A stretch of DNA of 26,498 bases from a virus, in the IMG/VR virus record IMGVR_UViG_3300030107_005126, positions 1 to 26,498 of that record. The stretch is one strand, 5' to 3'. Position 1 is the first letter of the stretch. The number at the start of each line of letters is the position of its first letter. The notes beneath the pieces were generated by a model. It was not told the origin of the DNA. It saw only the letters and a list, made by a program, of their open reading frames with translations, and searched no databases. Positions 8,639-14,811 of this stretch are shown piece by piece. The position numbers and the translations under genes are program-made.

Positions 8639-9068
8639 CTAACTTTATAACTCTTAATGCTGTGCTTTCTATTGCTTCTTTAGGAACTAAATATGCTTTT
8701 TTAGGCTCTGTGTCTCCCTTACCTGTAAAAGTAACTAATTTATATCCTTCTAATAAAATCTTATCCTTTATAATATCTCTTGTAGTCCAAGTTAATTTTT
8801 CTCCATCTGAAAATACCCAATAAGTAGCAGTGCTTGACAATAATCCTGATGGCTTTCCAAACATAAATACTTCTATAACATAATTACCTGTATAGTTAGA
8901 TTTTTGATCTTGCTTAACTTCAACAGTTTGTGCAAGTTCAGGTATAACTATATCATGTTCTTTACAATATCCCTTCACCATGTAAGCTTTAGGATATTTC
9001 TTTTTTATACCTTTAAGTACATATTTTTCAGTTATCTTGCCTTCTTGTAATGACTCATTAAATTCCAT
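8619..9068 (-). CDS. PD-(D/E)XK-family endonuclease-like protein, 149 aa
   Basis: Starting from ATG at 9068, the catalytic pattern is D39 (EHDIVIPE), then E50 and K52 (VEVKQD). E66 follows in GNYVIEVFMFGKPSG, with a downstream ATYWVF strand. This matches small phage PD-(D/E)XK proteins that carry a GN-x-x-IE-x(n)-GKPSG core. These are metal-dependent DNA nucleases or resolvases. An upstream TTG at 9116 also opens the frame, but it lies within the preceding gene and lacks an SD, so ATG 9068 (AAGGA about 11 nt upstream) is preferred. It lies with the recombination genes, so DNA processing is more likely than stand-alone restriction. A restriction role with the methyltransferase downstream is not excluded. 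Confidence 0.77.
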   Translation of the reverse strand: MEFNESLQEGKITEKYVLKGIKKKYPKAYMVKGYCKEHDIVIPELAQTVEVKQDQKSNYTGNYVIEVFMFGKPSGLLSSTATYWVFSDGEKLTWTTRDIIKDKILLEGYKLVTFTGKGDTEPKKAYLVPKEAIESTALRVIKLDDKISR

Positions 9069-9417
9069 TTTTAATACTGTCCTTCTTTTTAAATATTTCT
9101 TTATAATTCTTTTCAAACTTTTTTGACCATCTTACTCTTTGTTTAGAGCCTTTACCATTTAGCAGGGAGGAGGGACTAGCATTAAAAGCTCTTTGCCCTC
9201 CTATATCTAGTAGTTTGACGAATAACTTATTCTGACGAATAATATCTATCACCCTGCTTTCGCTATTTAAAATAAATACCCTATGGGTTGGTATAGGATA
9301 TATATTGGAGTTTTTATCCTGCAACTTCCAGCCAGTAATAGGCAGCGAGAGGAGCAGTTGTGTGGAACGATAAGAATTTATCTTGTTCTTTGCTATACAT
9401 TTTAGTGTGCGATTCAT
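9058..9417 (-). CDS. Hypothetical protein with basic C-terminal GSKQR motif, 119 aa
   Basis: ATG at 9417 follows GAGAGGAG with 8-nt spacing, an excellent SD. The C-terminal third (KGSKQRVRWSKKFEKNYKEI and on to the stop) resembles short basic phage proteins that carry a GSKQR or GSGRR motif, and is probably the conserved core. The first 75 residues are different: the DNA is richer in G and C (about 40% over 9161-9360 by hand count) and full of inverted repeats. The protein could be an N-terminally extended version of the short family, or part of this stretch could act mainly as structured RNA (see 9161-9433). It overlaps the nuclease gene by 11 nt. Function unknown. Confidence 0.6.
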   Translation of the reverse strand: MNRTLKCIAKNKINSYRSTQLLLSLPITGWKLQDKNSNIYPIPTHRVFILNSESRVIDIIRQNKLFVKLLDIGGQRAFNASPSSLLNGKGSKQRVRWSKKFEKNYKEIFKKKDSIKNGI

Positions 9418-9433
9418 GAAACGTACTCCTCTC
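9161..9433 (-). ncRNA. Candidate structured RNA / SD-sequestering mRNA element
   Basis: Many inverted repeats lie in one short stretch. AGCAGGG (9161-9167) pairs with CCCTGCT (9252-9258). AGGAGGG (9168-9174) pairs with CCCTCCT (9196-9202). GAATAA-C-TTATTC occupies 9220-9232. Three hairpins lie at 9276-9294, 9295-9320 and 9331-9343. The SD GAGAGGAG of the 119-aa gene (9426-9433) has a perfect 8-nt complement at 9347-9354, which could hide the ribosome site. TGACGAATAA also occurs twice, at 9216 and 9233. The nested geometry resembles a folded RNA with a three-way junction. The pairings are read directly; their formation in RNA is inferred, and no known riboswitch or intron core is recognised. 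Confidence 0.4.
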
Positions 9434-9443
9434 TATTTTTATT

Positions 9444-10049
9444 TTAAAATGGTAAGTCTTCTAAAACTGTTTTAGTTTTAGCATTTTCCCATACCTTGAA
9501 AGCCTTAGCTTCCATAGAAGTTCTGTTAAGACCATCACGACCTACCCAAGGTTTTGATTTATCTACAAAAGCCATTATAGGTTTTCCTAGCATATCATCT
9601 TTTGATAACTCAGGCAACTTAAATACTTCTGTTTCTTTTCCATCTACTTCCATTTTGGTTTTAGGTAATTCCTCTCCTAAAGCCTCACAGAAATACATAT
9701 AACCAACATTACCTTTTGGATATACTTCAAAGTCATCACCAACTTGTGGATTAAGAAAATAGAATACTCCCATACTACGGAATTTATATCCTACATAATC
9801 TTCACCAGTAACTTCCATATCATTTCCTTGTATATCGTTAATAGTGAATTTTAATCCTTTAACATCATCAGCTACTTGTAATATTGGATTGTATATTTTA
9901 GCTTTATACTTTCCCTTTACTTTAACTGTTTTGACTTGACAATCAACCACATGGCATGGATACCAACCTTTAGCTACAGGATTTTTCTTCCTAGTTTCGC
10001 TTACAGGTACATATCCACCATCTAAATTAATTCCTGATACATCTGCCAT
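9444..10049 (-). CDS. Probable single-stranded DNA-binding protein
   Basis: 201 aa from ATG at 10049 with SD AAGGAG. The central part is strand-rich with many aromatic and basic residues (VKTVKVKGKYKAKIYNPIL, VGYKFRSMGVFYF), as in OB-like phage ssDNA-binding proteins. It ends in a short acidic-hydrophobic tip, LEDLPF, like the C-terminal tip that bacterial SSB uses to recruit partners. It directly follows the Rad52-like annealing gene (1-nt gap) and lies in the recombination block. It would coat single strands made by the exonuclease and helicase. The call rests on the tail, size and context. No exact family name is certain; DUF669-type phage recombination proteins are the alternative. Confidence 0.68.
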   Translation of the reverse strand: MADVSGINLDGGYVPVSETRKKNPVAKGWYPCHVVDCQVKTVKVKGKYKAKIYNPILQVADDVKGLKFTINDIQGNDMEVTGEDYVGYKFRSMGVFYFLNPQVGDDFEVYPKGNVGYMYFCEALGEELPKTKMEVDGKETEVFKLPELSKDDMLGKPIMAFVDKSKPWVGRDGLNRTSMEAKAFKVWENAKTKTVLEDLPF

Positions 10050-10050
10050 T

Positions 10051-10692
10051 TTATTCTCCTTTATTATCTCTTTTTACCATCTCTTTTAATTGTGTAATTG
10101 TATGAGATGCATTAAACTTATGTATTTTACCTTCAGATATAGATTTATCAATCTTATCTACTAGATCAAGTTGTATAGCTAAGTCTTTTATAAACTTTAC
10201 TTGCTTTTCACTTAACTCAGCAGATTCTATACGTTTACGATATACATCATCCGATACATTACATAATCTATTAACAGCCACTTTAAAAGCATCTGAGTTT
10301 GCAGCTTTCATATCGTTTCCAATATCTACAAATTCATCTGAACCTCTTTTCTTCTGTATCCTATGAGATGAAATAGAGTCATACTTTCTATTAATGCCAT
10401 TATCGTGAATTGTTAGCCTTCCTTGAACTGCTATCCATTCAGAACCTAAAAGCTCATACTTTATAATTTCCCAATTCCAAGCTGGGTAAAATTGATTAAG
10501 TACATGCCTCATATATCCTTCATCGACATAGTCAAAGCCTTGCTTTTCCTTTACATAATACTTTGGTGTATCTGTAAAAGAAATTTCTTTATGTTTATCC
10601 CTTATAGCATCTTCTATTTCACTAGAAGCAACTATAGGCATAGCTCCATTTTTTACAGGAACTATATTTTCTTCTTTCTTTTTATTAGCCAT
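10051..10692 (-). CDS. Rad52-like single-strand annealing recombinase (Sak/Rad52-22 type)
   Basis: 213 aa. Residues 52-148 contain the Rad52-like core: GFDYVDEGYMRHVLNQFYP, a W..VQGRL strand, RKYDSISSHR, and the helix DMKAANSDAFKVAVNRL at 127-143, which matches the characteristic S/A-D-A-x-K-x-A-x-x segment. A coiled C-terminal region follows. Such proteins form rings that anneal complementary single strands, working with an exonuclease (10782-11564) and an SSB (9444-10049), both adjacent here. ATG at 10692 has an AAGGA site upstream. A perfect 16-bp palindrome lies 21 nt before the start and may be an operator. Family call is fairly strong; activity is inferred. Confidence 0.8.
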   Translation of the reverse strand: MANKKKEENIVPVKNGAMPIVASSEIEDAIRDKHKEISFTDTPKYYVKEKQGFDYVDEGYMRHVLNQFYPAWNWEIIKYELLGSEWIAVQGRLTIHDNGINRKYDSISSHRIQKKRGSDEFVDIGNDMKAANSDAFKVAVNRLCNVSDDVYRKRIESAELSEKQVKFIKDLAIQLDLVDKIDKSISEGKIHKFNASHTITQLKEMVKRDNKGE

Positions 10693-10713
10693 TTTTTTCC
10701 TTTTTTAGCTTTC

Positions 10714-10729
10714 TAGTACAAATGTACTA
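10714..10729. promoter_or_regulatory. Operator-like inverted repeat upstream of the Rad52-like gene
   Basis: TAGTACA-AA-TGTACTA is a perfect 7-bp inverted repeat with a 2-bp centre, 21 nt upstream of the start at 10692 and inside the gap after the exonuclease gene. T-runs on the + side could also make it a weak + strand hairpin, but no + strand gene ends here. Its size, symmetry and position match a dimeric repressor site. A similar palindrome lies 19 nt upstream of the ribbon-helix-helix gene. Confidence 0.45.
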
Positions 10730-10781
10730 TTTTTTCATTTTAAAGCGATATAACCACTATTTTGTGCGAAATAAAGCTATT

Positions 10782-11564
10782 TTAATCCGTATTTTGACAT
10801 AAGTCTTGCCAATTACAATATGAACATTCCCAAGATTCTACAGGGGAGAGTCCCTTCTCAAATTTAGGCATTCCTAATTTATGTTCACTATTAACTTCTT
10901 TCCAAAATTGTATAGCTTTTTCTGTGTAACTTAAATCCACAGGAATTTGTCTCATTACGGATGTATCTTTGTTATAGTAGACTAAAAACATACCATCTAA
11001 CCTACCGAACTCTTTTTTTACTGCATAGCCATAAGTACCAATTTGAAATTCATACTTTAAGCTATTTTTAGCAGGCTTATTATAACTCATTATTGGCTTA
11101 TTTCCAAACTTTAATTTCCAAGGAAAACTAGCCATCGTTTTATAATCGTATAAATATACTTCACCTGTTTCCATTTTTAATACCAAGTCATAGAAACCTC
11201 TAACATTCACAAAATCAATTATGATTTCCTTTTCTTGGTATACAGAGAAACTAGCACTAGGTATACCTTTAGTATTACTACTTATATTACCTTTAGTATA
11301 CAAAATACCACCATTATTATAATAATCAAAGCATTTTTCCATTTCATCATGAAAAATTGTACCTAATCTCATCTTTCTCGACGAGGTATCATTAGGTAAA
11401 TTAGTAGGCTCTGCAACTAGTACAGATTGAAAATATAACTTTCTTCTACAAGAAAAAGCAGAAGAAGCATGGTAATACTCTTCCTTACCTTCGTATCTAT
11501 CTTCTCTATTTTTATCGTTTTTTACTTTAATATAATTATCATACAGAGTCTGTATTTTAATCAT
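10782..11564 (-). CDS. Cas4/RecB-type PD-(D/E)XK exonuclease with predicted 4Fe-4S cluster
   Basis: 260 aa. An N-terminal SAFSCRRKLYFQ holds C39. GTIFHDEME gives a histidine near 72. The nuclease core has D126 (GFYDLV), then D140 and K142 (YLYDYKTM), then Q174-x3-Y178. The C-terminal WECSYCNWQDLC supplies C247, C250 and C256. One Cys before and three after the nuclease core is the Cas4/AddB iron-sulfur signature. The family resects DNA ends to leave single strands for annealing. With the Rad52-like protein and SSB downstream it forms a complete single-strand-annealing module. There is no CRISPR array or Cas1 nearby, so a CRISPR role is unlikely. The start at 11564 lies within the end of the upstream regulator (8-nt overlap). 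Confidence 0.88.
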   Translation of the reverse strand: MIKIQTLYDNYIKVKNDKNREDRYEGKEEYYHASSAFSCRRKLYFQSVLVAEPTNLPNDTSSRKMRLGTIFHDEMEKCFDYYNNGGILYTKGNISSNTKGIPSASFSVYQEKEIIIDFVNVRGFYDLVLKMETGEVYLYDYKTMASFPWKLKFGNKPIMSYNKPAKNSLKYEFQIGTYGYAVKKEFGRLDGMFLVYYNKDTSVMRQIPVDLSYTEKAIQFWKEVNSEHKLGMPKFEKGLSPVESWECSYCNWQDLCQNTD

Positions 11565-11742
11565 TATACTTTATATTTCCTTTAACAAATTCTGTTACTA
11601 GGTCAATAATACAATCATTTAGAGTTACATCATCTTTCATACAGGAAGATTTGAACTTTGCCCATAATGGAGCAGGTATCTGCCTCACTTGAAACGTCTT
11701 AAACTTATTCTCACTTTTATTTTTTTTCATAAAATTAAACAT
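11557..11742 (-). CDS. Ribbon-helix-helix (Arc-like) DNA-binding regulator, 61 aa
   Basis: ATG at 11742 has AAGGA 5 nt upstream. An ATG at 11823 gives a longer frame without an SD and is rejected. Residues about 14-56 fit the Arc/MetJ fold: a strand (KTFQVRQIP), helix A (APLWAKFKSSCMKDD) and helix B (VTLNDCIIDLVTEFVKG). RHH dimers insert the paired strands into the major groove at palindromic operators. A perfect inverted repeat lies 19 nt before its start (11762-11777), suggesting autoregulation. Its 3' end overlaps the Cas4-like gene by 8 nt, so it may control the recombination genes. It is the only clear DNA-binding regulator seen in the window. Confidence 0.72.
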   Translation of the reverse strand: MFNFMKKNKSENKFKTFQVRQIPAPLWAKFKSSCMKDDVTLNDCIIDLVTEFVKGNIKYND

Positions 11743-11761
11743 CCTTTTCCTTTTTGTTAAT

Positions 11762-11777
11762 AGGGTACATATACCCT
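11762..11777. promoter_or_regulatory. Operator-like inverted repeat upstream of the RHH regulator
   Basis: AGGGTA-CATA-TACCCT is a perfect 6-bp inverted repeat with a 4-nt centre, 19 nt upstream of the regulator start at 11742. On the + side it is followed by a T-run, giving a terminator-like look, but no + strand gene precedes it. It shares size and GTAC content with the repeat at 10714-10729. An autoregulatory operator is the simplest reading; an mRNA hairpin is the alternative. Confidence 0.45.
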
Positions 11778-11855
11778 TGTTTTTTGTGTAAATTATAGCC
11801 ATATAAATTACAAAATAATACATATATATACAACTATTATTACTATTAAATTAAA

Positions 11856-12086
11856 TCATTTTTTACTATCATAATCTATTCCAAGCCTTTTAACAAGGTC
11901 TGCATATCCTTCTTTGATTGGGTCTATACCATTGTCAATTAAGAGCCATAATAAGTCTATAACAAGCATATCTTTAGCTTCTAGTTCTGCTTCTTTTATT
12001 ATTAGCATTCCTTTTAGCTGTTTTAAATTAGCAACATGCTCTGTTATTTCTCTTTTTAGCTCTTGTATCTGTTTTATTTGTAACAT
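11856..12086 (-). CDS. Small coiled-coil protein, 76 aa
   Basis: ATG at 12086 has the SD GGAAGGA just upstream, and the start lies 1 nt after the stop of the 36-aa gene. Residues 1-45 (MLQIKQIQELKREITEHVAN and on) have regular heptads of Leu/Ile and no Gly or Pro, a clear coiled coil. A hydrophobic patch (LLWLLI) and a mixed C-terminus follow. It probably oligomerises or binds a partner. No family recognised. Confidence 0.75.
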   Translation of the reverse strand: MLQIKQIQELKREITEHVANLKQLKGMLIIKEAELEAKDMLVIDLLWLLIDNGIDPIKEGYADLVKRLGIDYDSKK

Positions 12087-12087
12087 A

Positions 12088-12198
12088 TTAATCCTTCCAG
12101 AATGTGTAGATAAATCCTAATAAGACTATTGAAATCTTAAATAGTATATCTACTGTTATTGTTAATAAATAAATAAAGTCATACATTGAATCACTCAT
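12088..12198 (-). CDS. Single-pass membrane micro-protein, 36 aa
   Basis: ATG at 12198 to TAA at 12088, 37 codons. GGGGAG lies just upstream with short spacing. The product is short, acidic at the N-terminus (MSDSMYDF) and almost entirely hydrophobic from residue 8 to 34 (IYLLTITVDILFKISIVLLG and on), with FWKD at the end: one membrane helix. It overlaps the 55-aa gene by 8 nt and abuts the next start, so it is embedded in the operon. Phage micro-proteins like this often act at the inner membrane in superinfection exclusion, lysis or host interference. Which applies here is unknown. Confidence 0.65.
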   Translation of the reverse strand: MSDSMYDFIYLLTITVDILFKISIVLLGFIYTFWKD

Positions 12199-12358
12199 AA
12201 TCTCCCCAATCTAAATCTGCATGTAATCTATCCCATGCAACTGCATTTAATAGTATTTTGACATAATGCTTTTTATCTGTTGTTAATTCTTCAATAAATC
12301 CTTCATGAAAGAAATAATCAACTGCTTTTTCGACATCTTGCTTTTTTGGATTACTCAT
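12191..12358 (-). CDS. Small acidic hypothetical protein, 55 aa
   Basis: ATG at 12358 to TGA at 12191, 56 codons. It overlaps the upstream 71-aa zinc-finger-like gene and the downstream 36-aa gene by 8 nt each, typical of this operon. The product is a mixed helical protein (MSNPKKQDVEKAVDYFFHEG, then LLNAVAWDRLHADLDWGDYE), acidic at the C-terminus. The SD is not strong, and translation may depend on coupling. Not recognised. The conserved 8-nt overlaps on both sides are the main support. Confidence 0.65.
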   Translation of the reverse strand: MSNPKKQDVEKAVDYFFHEGFIEELTTDKKHYVKILLNAVAWDRLHADLDWGDYE

Positions 12359-12566
12359 CAGGGTCTAACCTTTCTCCAGCATAAGCTGGGTCATGATAGT
12401 TATCTTTTCTATAAGTATAGATAAATGGGTCATTATAACACTTATCACAATATATTCCTGTATATATTCCATAAATATCGCTCCTTGCCCAATCATGATA
12501 TGCAATAGGTCTAATATCATATCCACTATCTTCTTTACAACCTGTACATCTTTGGTTATCACTCAT
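12351..12566 (-). CDS. Zinc-finger-like protein with two CxxC pairs, 71 aa
   Basis: ATG at 12566 follows AAAGGAG. The product has CTGC at residues 7-10 and CDKC near 40-43, with aromatic and acidic residues between (YGIYTGIYCDKCYNDPFIY). The two pairs about 30 residues apart fit a zinc ribbon. A second overlapping frame (12365-12562) encodes a protein without such a motif and has a poorer start, so it is taken as a shadow. Function unknown. It is one of at least six short Cys-pair proteins in this genome. Confidence 0.75.
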   Translation of the reverse strand: MSDNQRCTGCKEDSGYDIRPIAYHDWARSDIYGIYTGIYCDKCYNDPFIYTYRKDNYHDPAYAGERLDPDE

Positions 12567-12789
12567 TATATTCTCCTTTAAGTATTTTTTGCTCCTTTAA
12601 GTATTTTTCTTTTTTCTCTACTAAATATGCAGGATTACTATCTTTATGTATTTCAGAGATAACTTTTTCTGCATCTTCTATTTGTTTTTTCTGTAGCAAC
12701 ACTACCATCATTAGCTTATCATTTTCATGCTGTAACTCGCAGATAGTTAAATCAGGGTCGCAATCGTTAGTAAAGTGTAATTTACTCAT
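12559..12789 (-). CDS. Small coiled-coil protein, 76 aa
   Basis: ATG at 12789 follows AGGAGG. Residues 18-70 are helical with heptad spacing (ELQHENDKLMMVVLLQKKQI, then IEDAEKVISEIH and KKEKYLKEQKILKG). It overlaps the downstream gene by 8 nt. A coiled-coil scaffold or binding protein is likely; no family recognised. Confidence 0.75.
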   Translation of the reverse strand: MSKLHFTNDCDPDLTICELQHENDKLMMVVLLQKKQIEDAEKVISEIHKDSNPAYLVEKKEKYLKEQKILKGEYNE

Positions 12790-12823
12790 TTTATACCTCC
12801 TCTTTTGTTATATGTATACCACT

Positions 12824-13111
12824 TCATTCTTCTGTACTTTTCATTTCGCCATTATCATCAAAGTCTCTGTTTAAATGGTCAAGATATTGCAAGTGTTCTT
12901 GATGTAGTAAGTGTAAATTGTTACAGATTTCTTGAGCTAGTTCAAGTTTCATTATGTTGTCTTGCCAATGTATGCTATCTATGTTAAAATCAACATAAGC
13001 AACTGTTTTGGCAAAATAATCTGATCTAACAGCTCCATTTGGTCTAACTACTATTGATACTCCACCTTCATCATGTACATACTCTATTGTATAATATTTA
13101 GTTTGTTCCAT
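12824..13111 (-). CDS. Hypothetical protein, 95 aa
   Basis: ATG at 13111 has GGAGG upstream. The N-terminal half looks strand-rich (YYTIEYVHDEGGVSIVVRP). The C-terminal half is helical with many Leu, His and Asp (ELAQEICNNLHLLHQEHLQY). It overlaps the upstream 63-aa gene by 14 nt. A small soluble alpha/beta protein; function unknown. Confidence 0.75.
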   Translation of the reverse strand: MEQTKYYTIEYVHDEGGVSIVVRPNGAVRSDYFAKTVAYVDFNIDSIHWQDNIMKLELAQEICNNLHLLHQEHLQYLDHLNRDFDDNGEMKSTEE

Positions 13112-13289
13112 TATTGTTATCCTCCATGTATTTATCTTTTAATTCACTGTAATTATCCATTATAGCTAAATATGTCTTACCATCTAAGCCTGACAATTCT
13201 ATTGCCATTGGATCGTACATATTATAATAACCTGATCTTCTTACAGTTTCATAGCTTAAAAACTCATCTTTTGTTACTGGTCTTTTCAT
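13098..13289 (-). CDS. Hypothetical protein, 63 aa
   Basis: ATG at 13289 with SD AAGGAG. It shares 14 nt with the next gene and 4 nt with the previous one. The product is polar with several Tyr (ETVRRSGYYNMYDPMAIELS) and an acidic, Asn-rich tail. No recognised family or motif. Confidence 0.72.
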   Translation of the reverse strand: MKRPVTKDEFLSYETVRRSGYYNMYDPMAIELSGLDGKTYLAIMDNYSELKDKYMEDNNNGTN

Positions 13290-13684
13290 TTTATTCTCCT
13301 TTTTCTATAAATATCATGTGAATACTCTTTAACAGAATAGTTTAAAAAATCTCTCAAGCTTCTTAATATAGACATATCTAAAGCTTCAAGTTCTAGAATG
13401 GTAGTATGAGCAGTTGATATTTCTAAACTAAATTCTTTATATCCAACATCTAAGTTTATAAATCCTGCAATTTCTCCGAGATTTTCTCCTATTTTTTCAT
13501 ATCCAAGGCAAACTGTATGTTTTGTAGAGCATTTACTTTCATGTTCATTATTATAAATATTGTTTCCCCAAAAGGTAGTATGACCATTTGGACTCCAATG
13601 TTTTACAGCTCCACTTCTTTCATACTCTTTAGCAGAAAGCCTTATATCATTTGACCTTGTTCTCTTGACTCTTTTTTTATTCAC
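13286..13684 (-). CDS. Hypothetical protein, 132 aa
   Basis: GTG start at 13684, sharing one base with the stop of the upstream gene (TAGTG), with GGAGG 8 nt before it. The N-terminus is very basic (MNKKRVKRTRSNDIR). The middle holds Trp, His and two Cys (KHWSPNGHTTFWGN, SKCSTKHTVC). The C-terminal part is helical, with a final RKRRIK. The basic ends suggest nucleic-acid contact, but no fold is recognised. Confidence 0.75.
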   Translation of the reverse strand: MNKKRVKRTRSNDIRLSAKEYERSGAVKHWSPNGHTTFWGNNIYNNEHESKCSTKHTVCLGYEKIGENLGEIAGFINLDVGYKEFSLEISTAHTTILELEALDMSILRSLRDFLNYSVKEYSHDIYRKRRIK

Positions 13685-13992
13685 TATTTAATCCTCCATA
13701 CTCTAATTGCTTTAGGTTTTTTACCAGTTCCATCAATAGTATGTACAGTAAATCTCATAGCTAATGATTTTTTAGCATTTAAGTTGTACATATATTGTCT
13801 TACACGTTTAGGATTAAAATCTGGTGTATTACCATTTATTTTAAAACTGTCACCTACTTCCATATTATGCACAAAGCTATATTTACTTACAGCATTGTGA
13901 TGATTTCTATCTGGAATAGGTATATTTTTTTCTATTGTTATTACGTTTGTTTCTGTTGCAGGGAGTATTCTCATACTTCTTATTGTTCTCAT
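13684..13992 (-). CDS. Small basic protein, 102 aa (start corrected)
   Basis: ATG at 13992 follows AAGGAG at good spacing. A longer frame from ATG 14043 has no SD and overlaps the upstream gene by 26 nt, so it is rejected. The product is basic and strand-rich, beginning MRTIRSMRILPATETNVITI and continuing with NMEVGDSFKING, NPKRVRQYMYNLNAKKSLAM and a basic tail ending VWRIK. The NPKRVRQYMYNL segment resembles DNA-contacting pieces of phage regulators, but there is no firm assignment. Its stop overlaps the GTG start of the following gene. Confidence 0.7.
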   Translation of the reverse strand: MRTIRSMRILPATETNVITIEKNIPIPDRNHHNAVSKYSFVHNMEVGDSFKINGNTPDFNPKRVRQYMYNLNAKKSLAMRFTVHTIDGTGKKPKAIRVWRIK

Positions 13993-14017
13993 CCTGTTCT
14001 CCTTTTTTTTGTTGTTA

Positions 14018-14224
14018 TTATAAAAAACTTTTGTTACTATCATGTATAGGTGTAGTAACTGTTATAGATGTTACAAGTACCTGTGTTGTTATACCTGTCT
14101 CTTCATCATAATAAACACGTTTGACTGTTGTTTTATCCATACAATCATCGCAGTATATTTCTTTTTGGTTTATGTCATAATGCACGTCTGTACATGCACA
14201 TTCATTACATACGTAGTGTATCAT
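14018..14224 (-). CDS. Zinc-ribbon-like protein, 68 aa
   Basis: ATG at 14224 follows GAGGAG. CNEC at residues 6-9 (plus C11) and CDDC at 25-28 form a compact two-knuckle zinc ribbon. A strand-rich, Thr/Val-rich C-terminal half follows (TTQVLVTSITVTTPIHDSNK). It overlaps the GP88-like gene by 4 nt (ATGA type), so it is coupled. Unknown role; a nucleic-acid or protein adaptor is likely. Confidence 0.77.
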   Translation of the reverse strand: MIHYVCNECACTDVHYDINQKEIYCDDCMDKTTVKRVYYDEETGITTQVLVTSITVTTPIHDSNKSFL

Positions 14225-14811
14225 TTTATCTCCTCATAGATATGTGTTGTTGTATCTGTTTTAGTATAACATTTCAAACAATCTATACAGTTACCAAAAC
14301 AATTAGTTTTATCATTCTTTTTAGTCTGTACTATAAATACCTTATCAAAATATTTAGGCACAGTAGTTTCTACATCTAATCCCATAGCAGAATACACAAG
14401 TATTAAGTTAGATGGCTTACCAATCTGTTTAATTGCCTTCCATACTAATCCCCTGCGTTTAGTCCAGAGAGTAAATGTAGTATTTGGAGACAGACCACAT
14501 ATTTTAAATAAGTTAATTACATGATTTAAGTTAATCAACTCTCCATGTGCAGAAAACCTAACATACAAAGCGTTTGGTGGCTTTGGCAGATATTCTGATG
14601 GATGTACTTTTTTACTTAAAAACTCTCCATATCTCTGAAATGGTGCATCACACATCTTTCTAAATGTCTTCAGCATATTTATACTGTAACAACTCCCACA
14701 AATGCTATCTTTCTTTTTACTCATAGCTTTGCAGAACTCATTATTTAATGGAGATGTATTTAATGCAGGTATTCCTTTGAGTTTACCTGACATAACACTA
14801 TATTTTATCAT
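14221..14811 (-). CDS. GP88-like cysteine-rich phage protein, possible Fe-S
   Basis: 196 aa from ATG at 14811 with SD AAGGAG. The start matches the phage 'gene product 88' type: GKLKGIPALNTSPLNNEFC, then ICGSCYS (C38, C41) and RKMCDAPFQRYGEF. The C-terminus has C171-x3-C175-x2-C178-x2-C181 (NCFGNCIDCLKCY), a ferredoxin-like arrangement. The middle (ALYVRFSAHGEL, TTFTLWTKR, NLILVYSAMGLD) looks like an alpha/beta barrel. The Cys clusters suggest an iron-sulfur enzyme or metal-binding protein. The family's function is not known to me. It is coupled to its neighbours by 4-nt overlaps on both sides. Confidence 0.7.
   Translation of the reverse strand: MIKYSVMSGKLKGIPALNTSPLNNEFCKAMSKKKDSICGSCYSINMLKTFRKMCDAPFQRYGEFLSKKVHPSEYLPKPPNALYVRFSAHGELINLNHVINLFKICGLSPNTTFTLWTKRRGLVWKAIKQIGKPSNLILVYSAMGLDVETTVPKYFDKVFIVQTKKNDKTNCFGNCIDCLKCYTKTDTTTHIYEEIK

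Noticed and set aside
9068-9116. Longer N-terminus of the PD-(D/E)XK protein from TTG at 9116
   Set aside because: It lies inside the upstream gene, has no SD and adds a Lys/Arg-only stretch; ATG 9068 is preferred.
9161-9433. Group I intron, retron or known riboswitch as explanation for the repeat-rich stretch
   Set aside because: No recognisable intron core sequence, no reverse transcriptase and no homing endonuclease nearby; the helices do not match a riboswitch I know.
10782-11564. Cas4-like protein as a sign of a CRISPR-Cas system
   Set aside because: No repeat-spacer array and no other cas gene is present. The neighbours are Rad52-like and SSB-like proteins, which points to phage recombination.
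12365-12562. 65-codon - strand frame overlapping the CxxC gene at 12351-12566
   Set aside because: Its ATG has poorer spacing to the SD, it does not show the overlaps seen between real neighbours, and it lacks the two CxxC pairs of the other frame.
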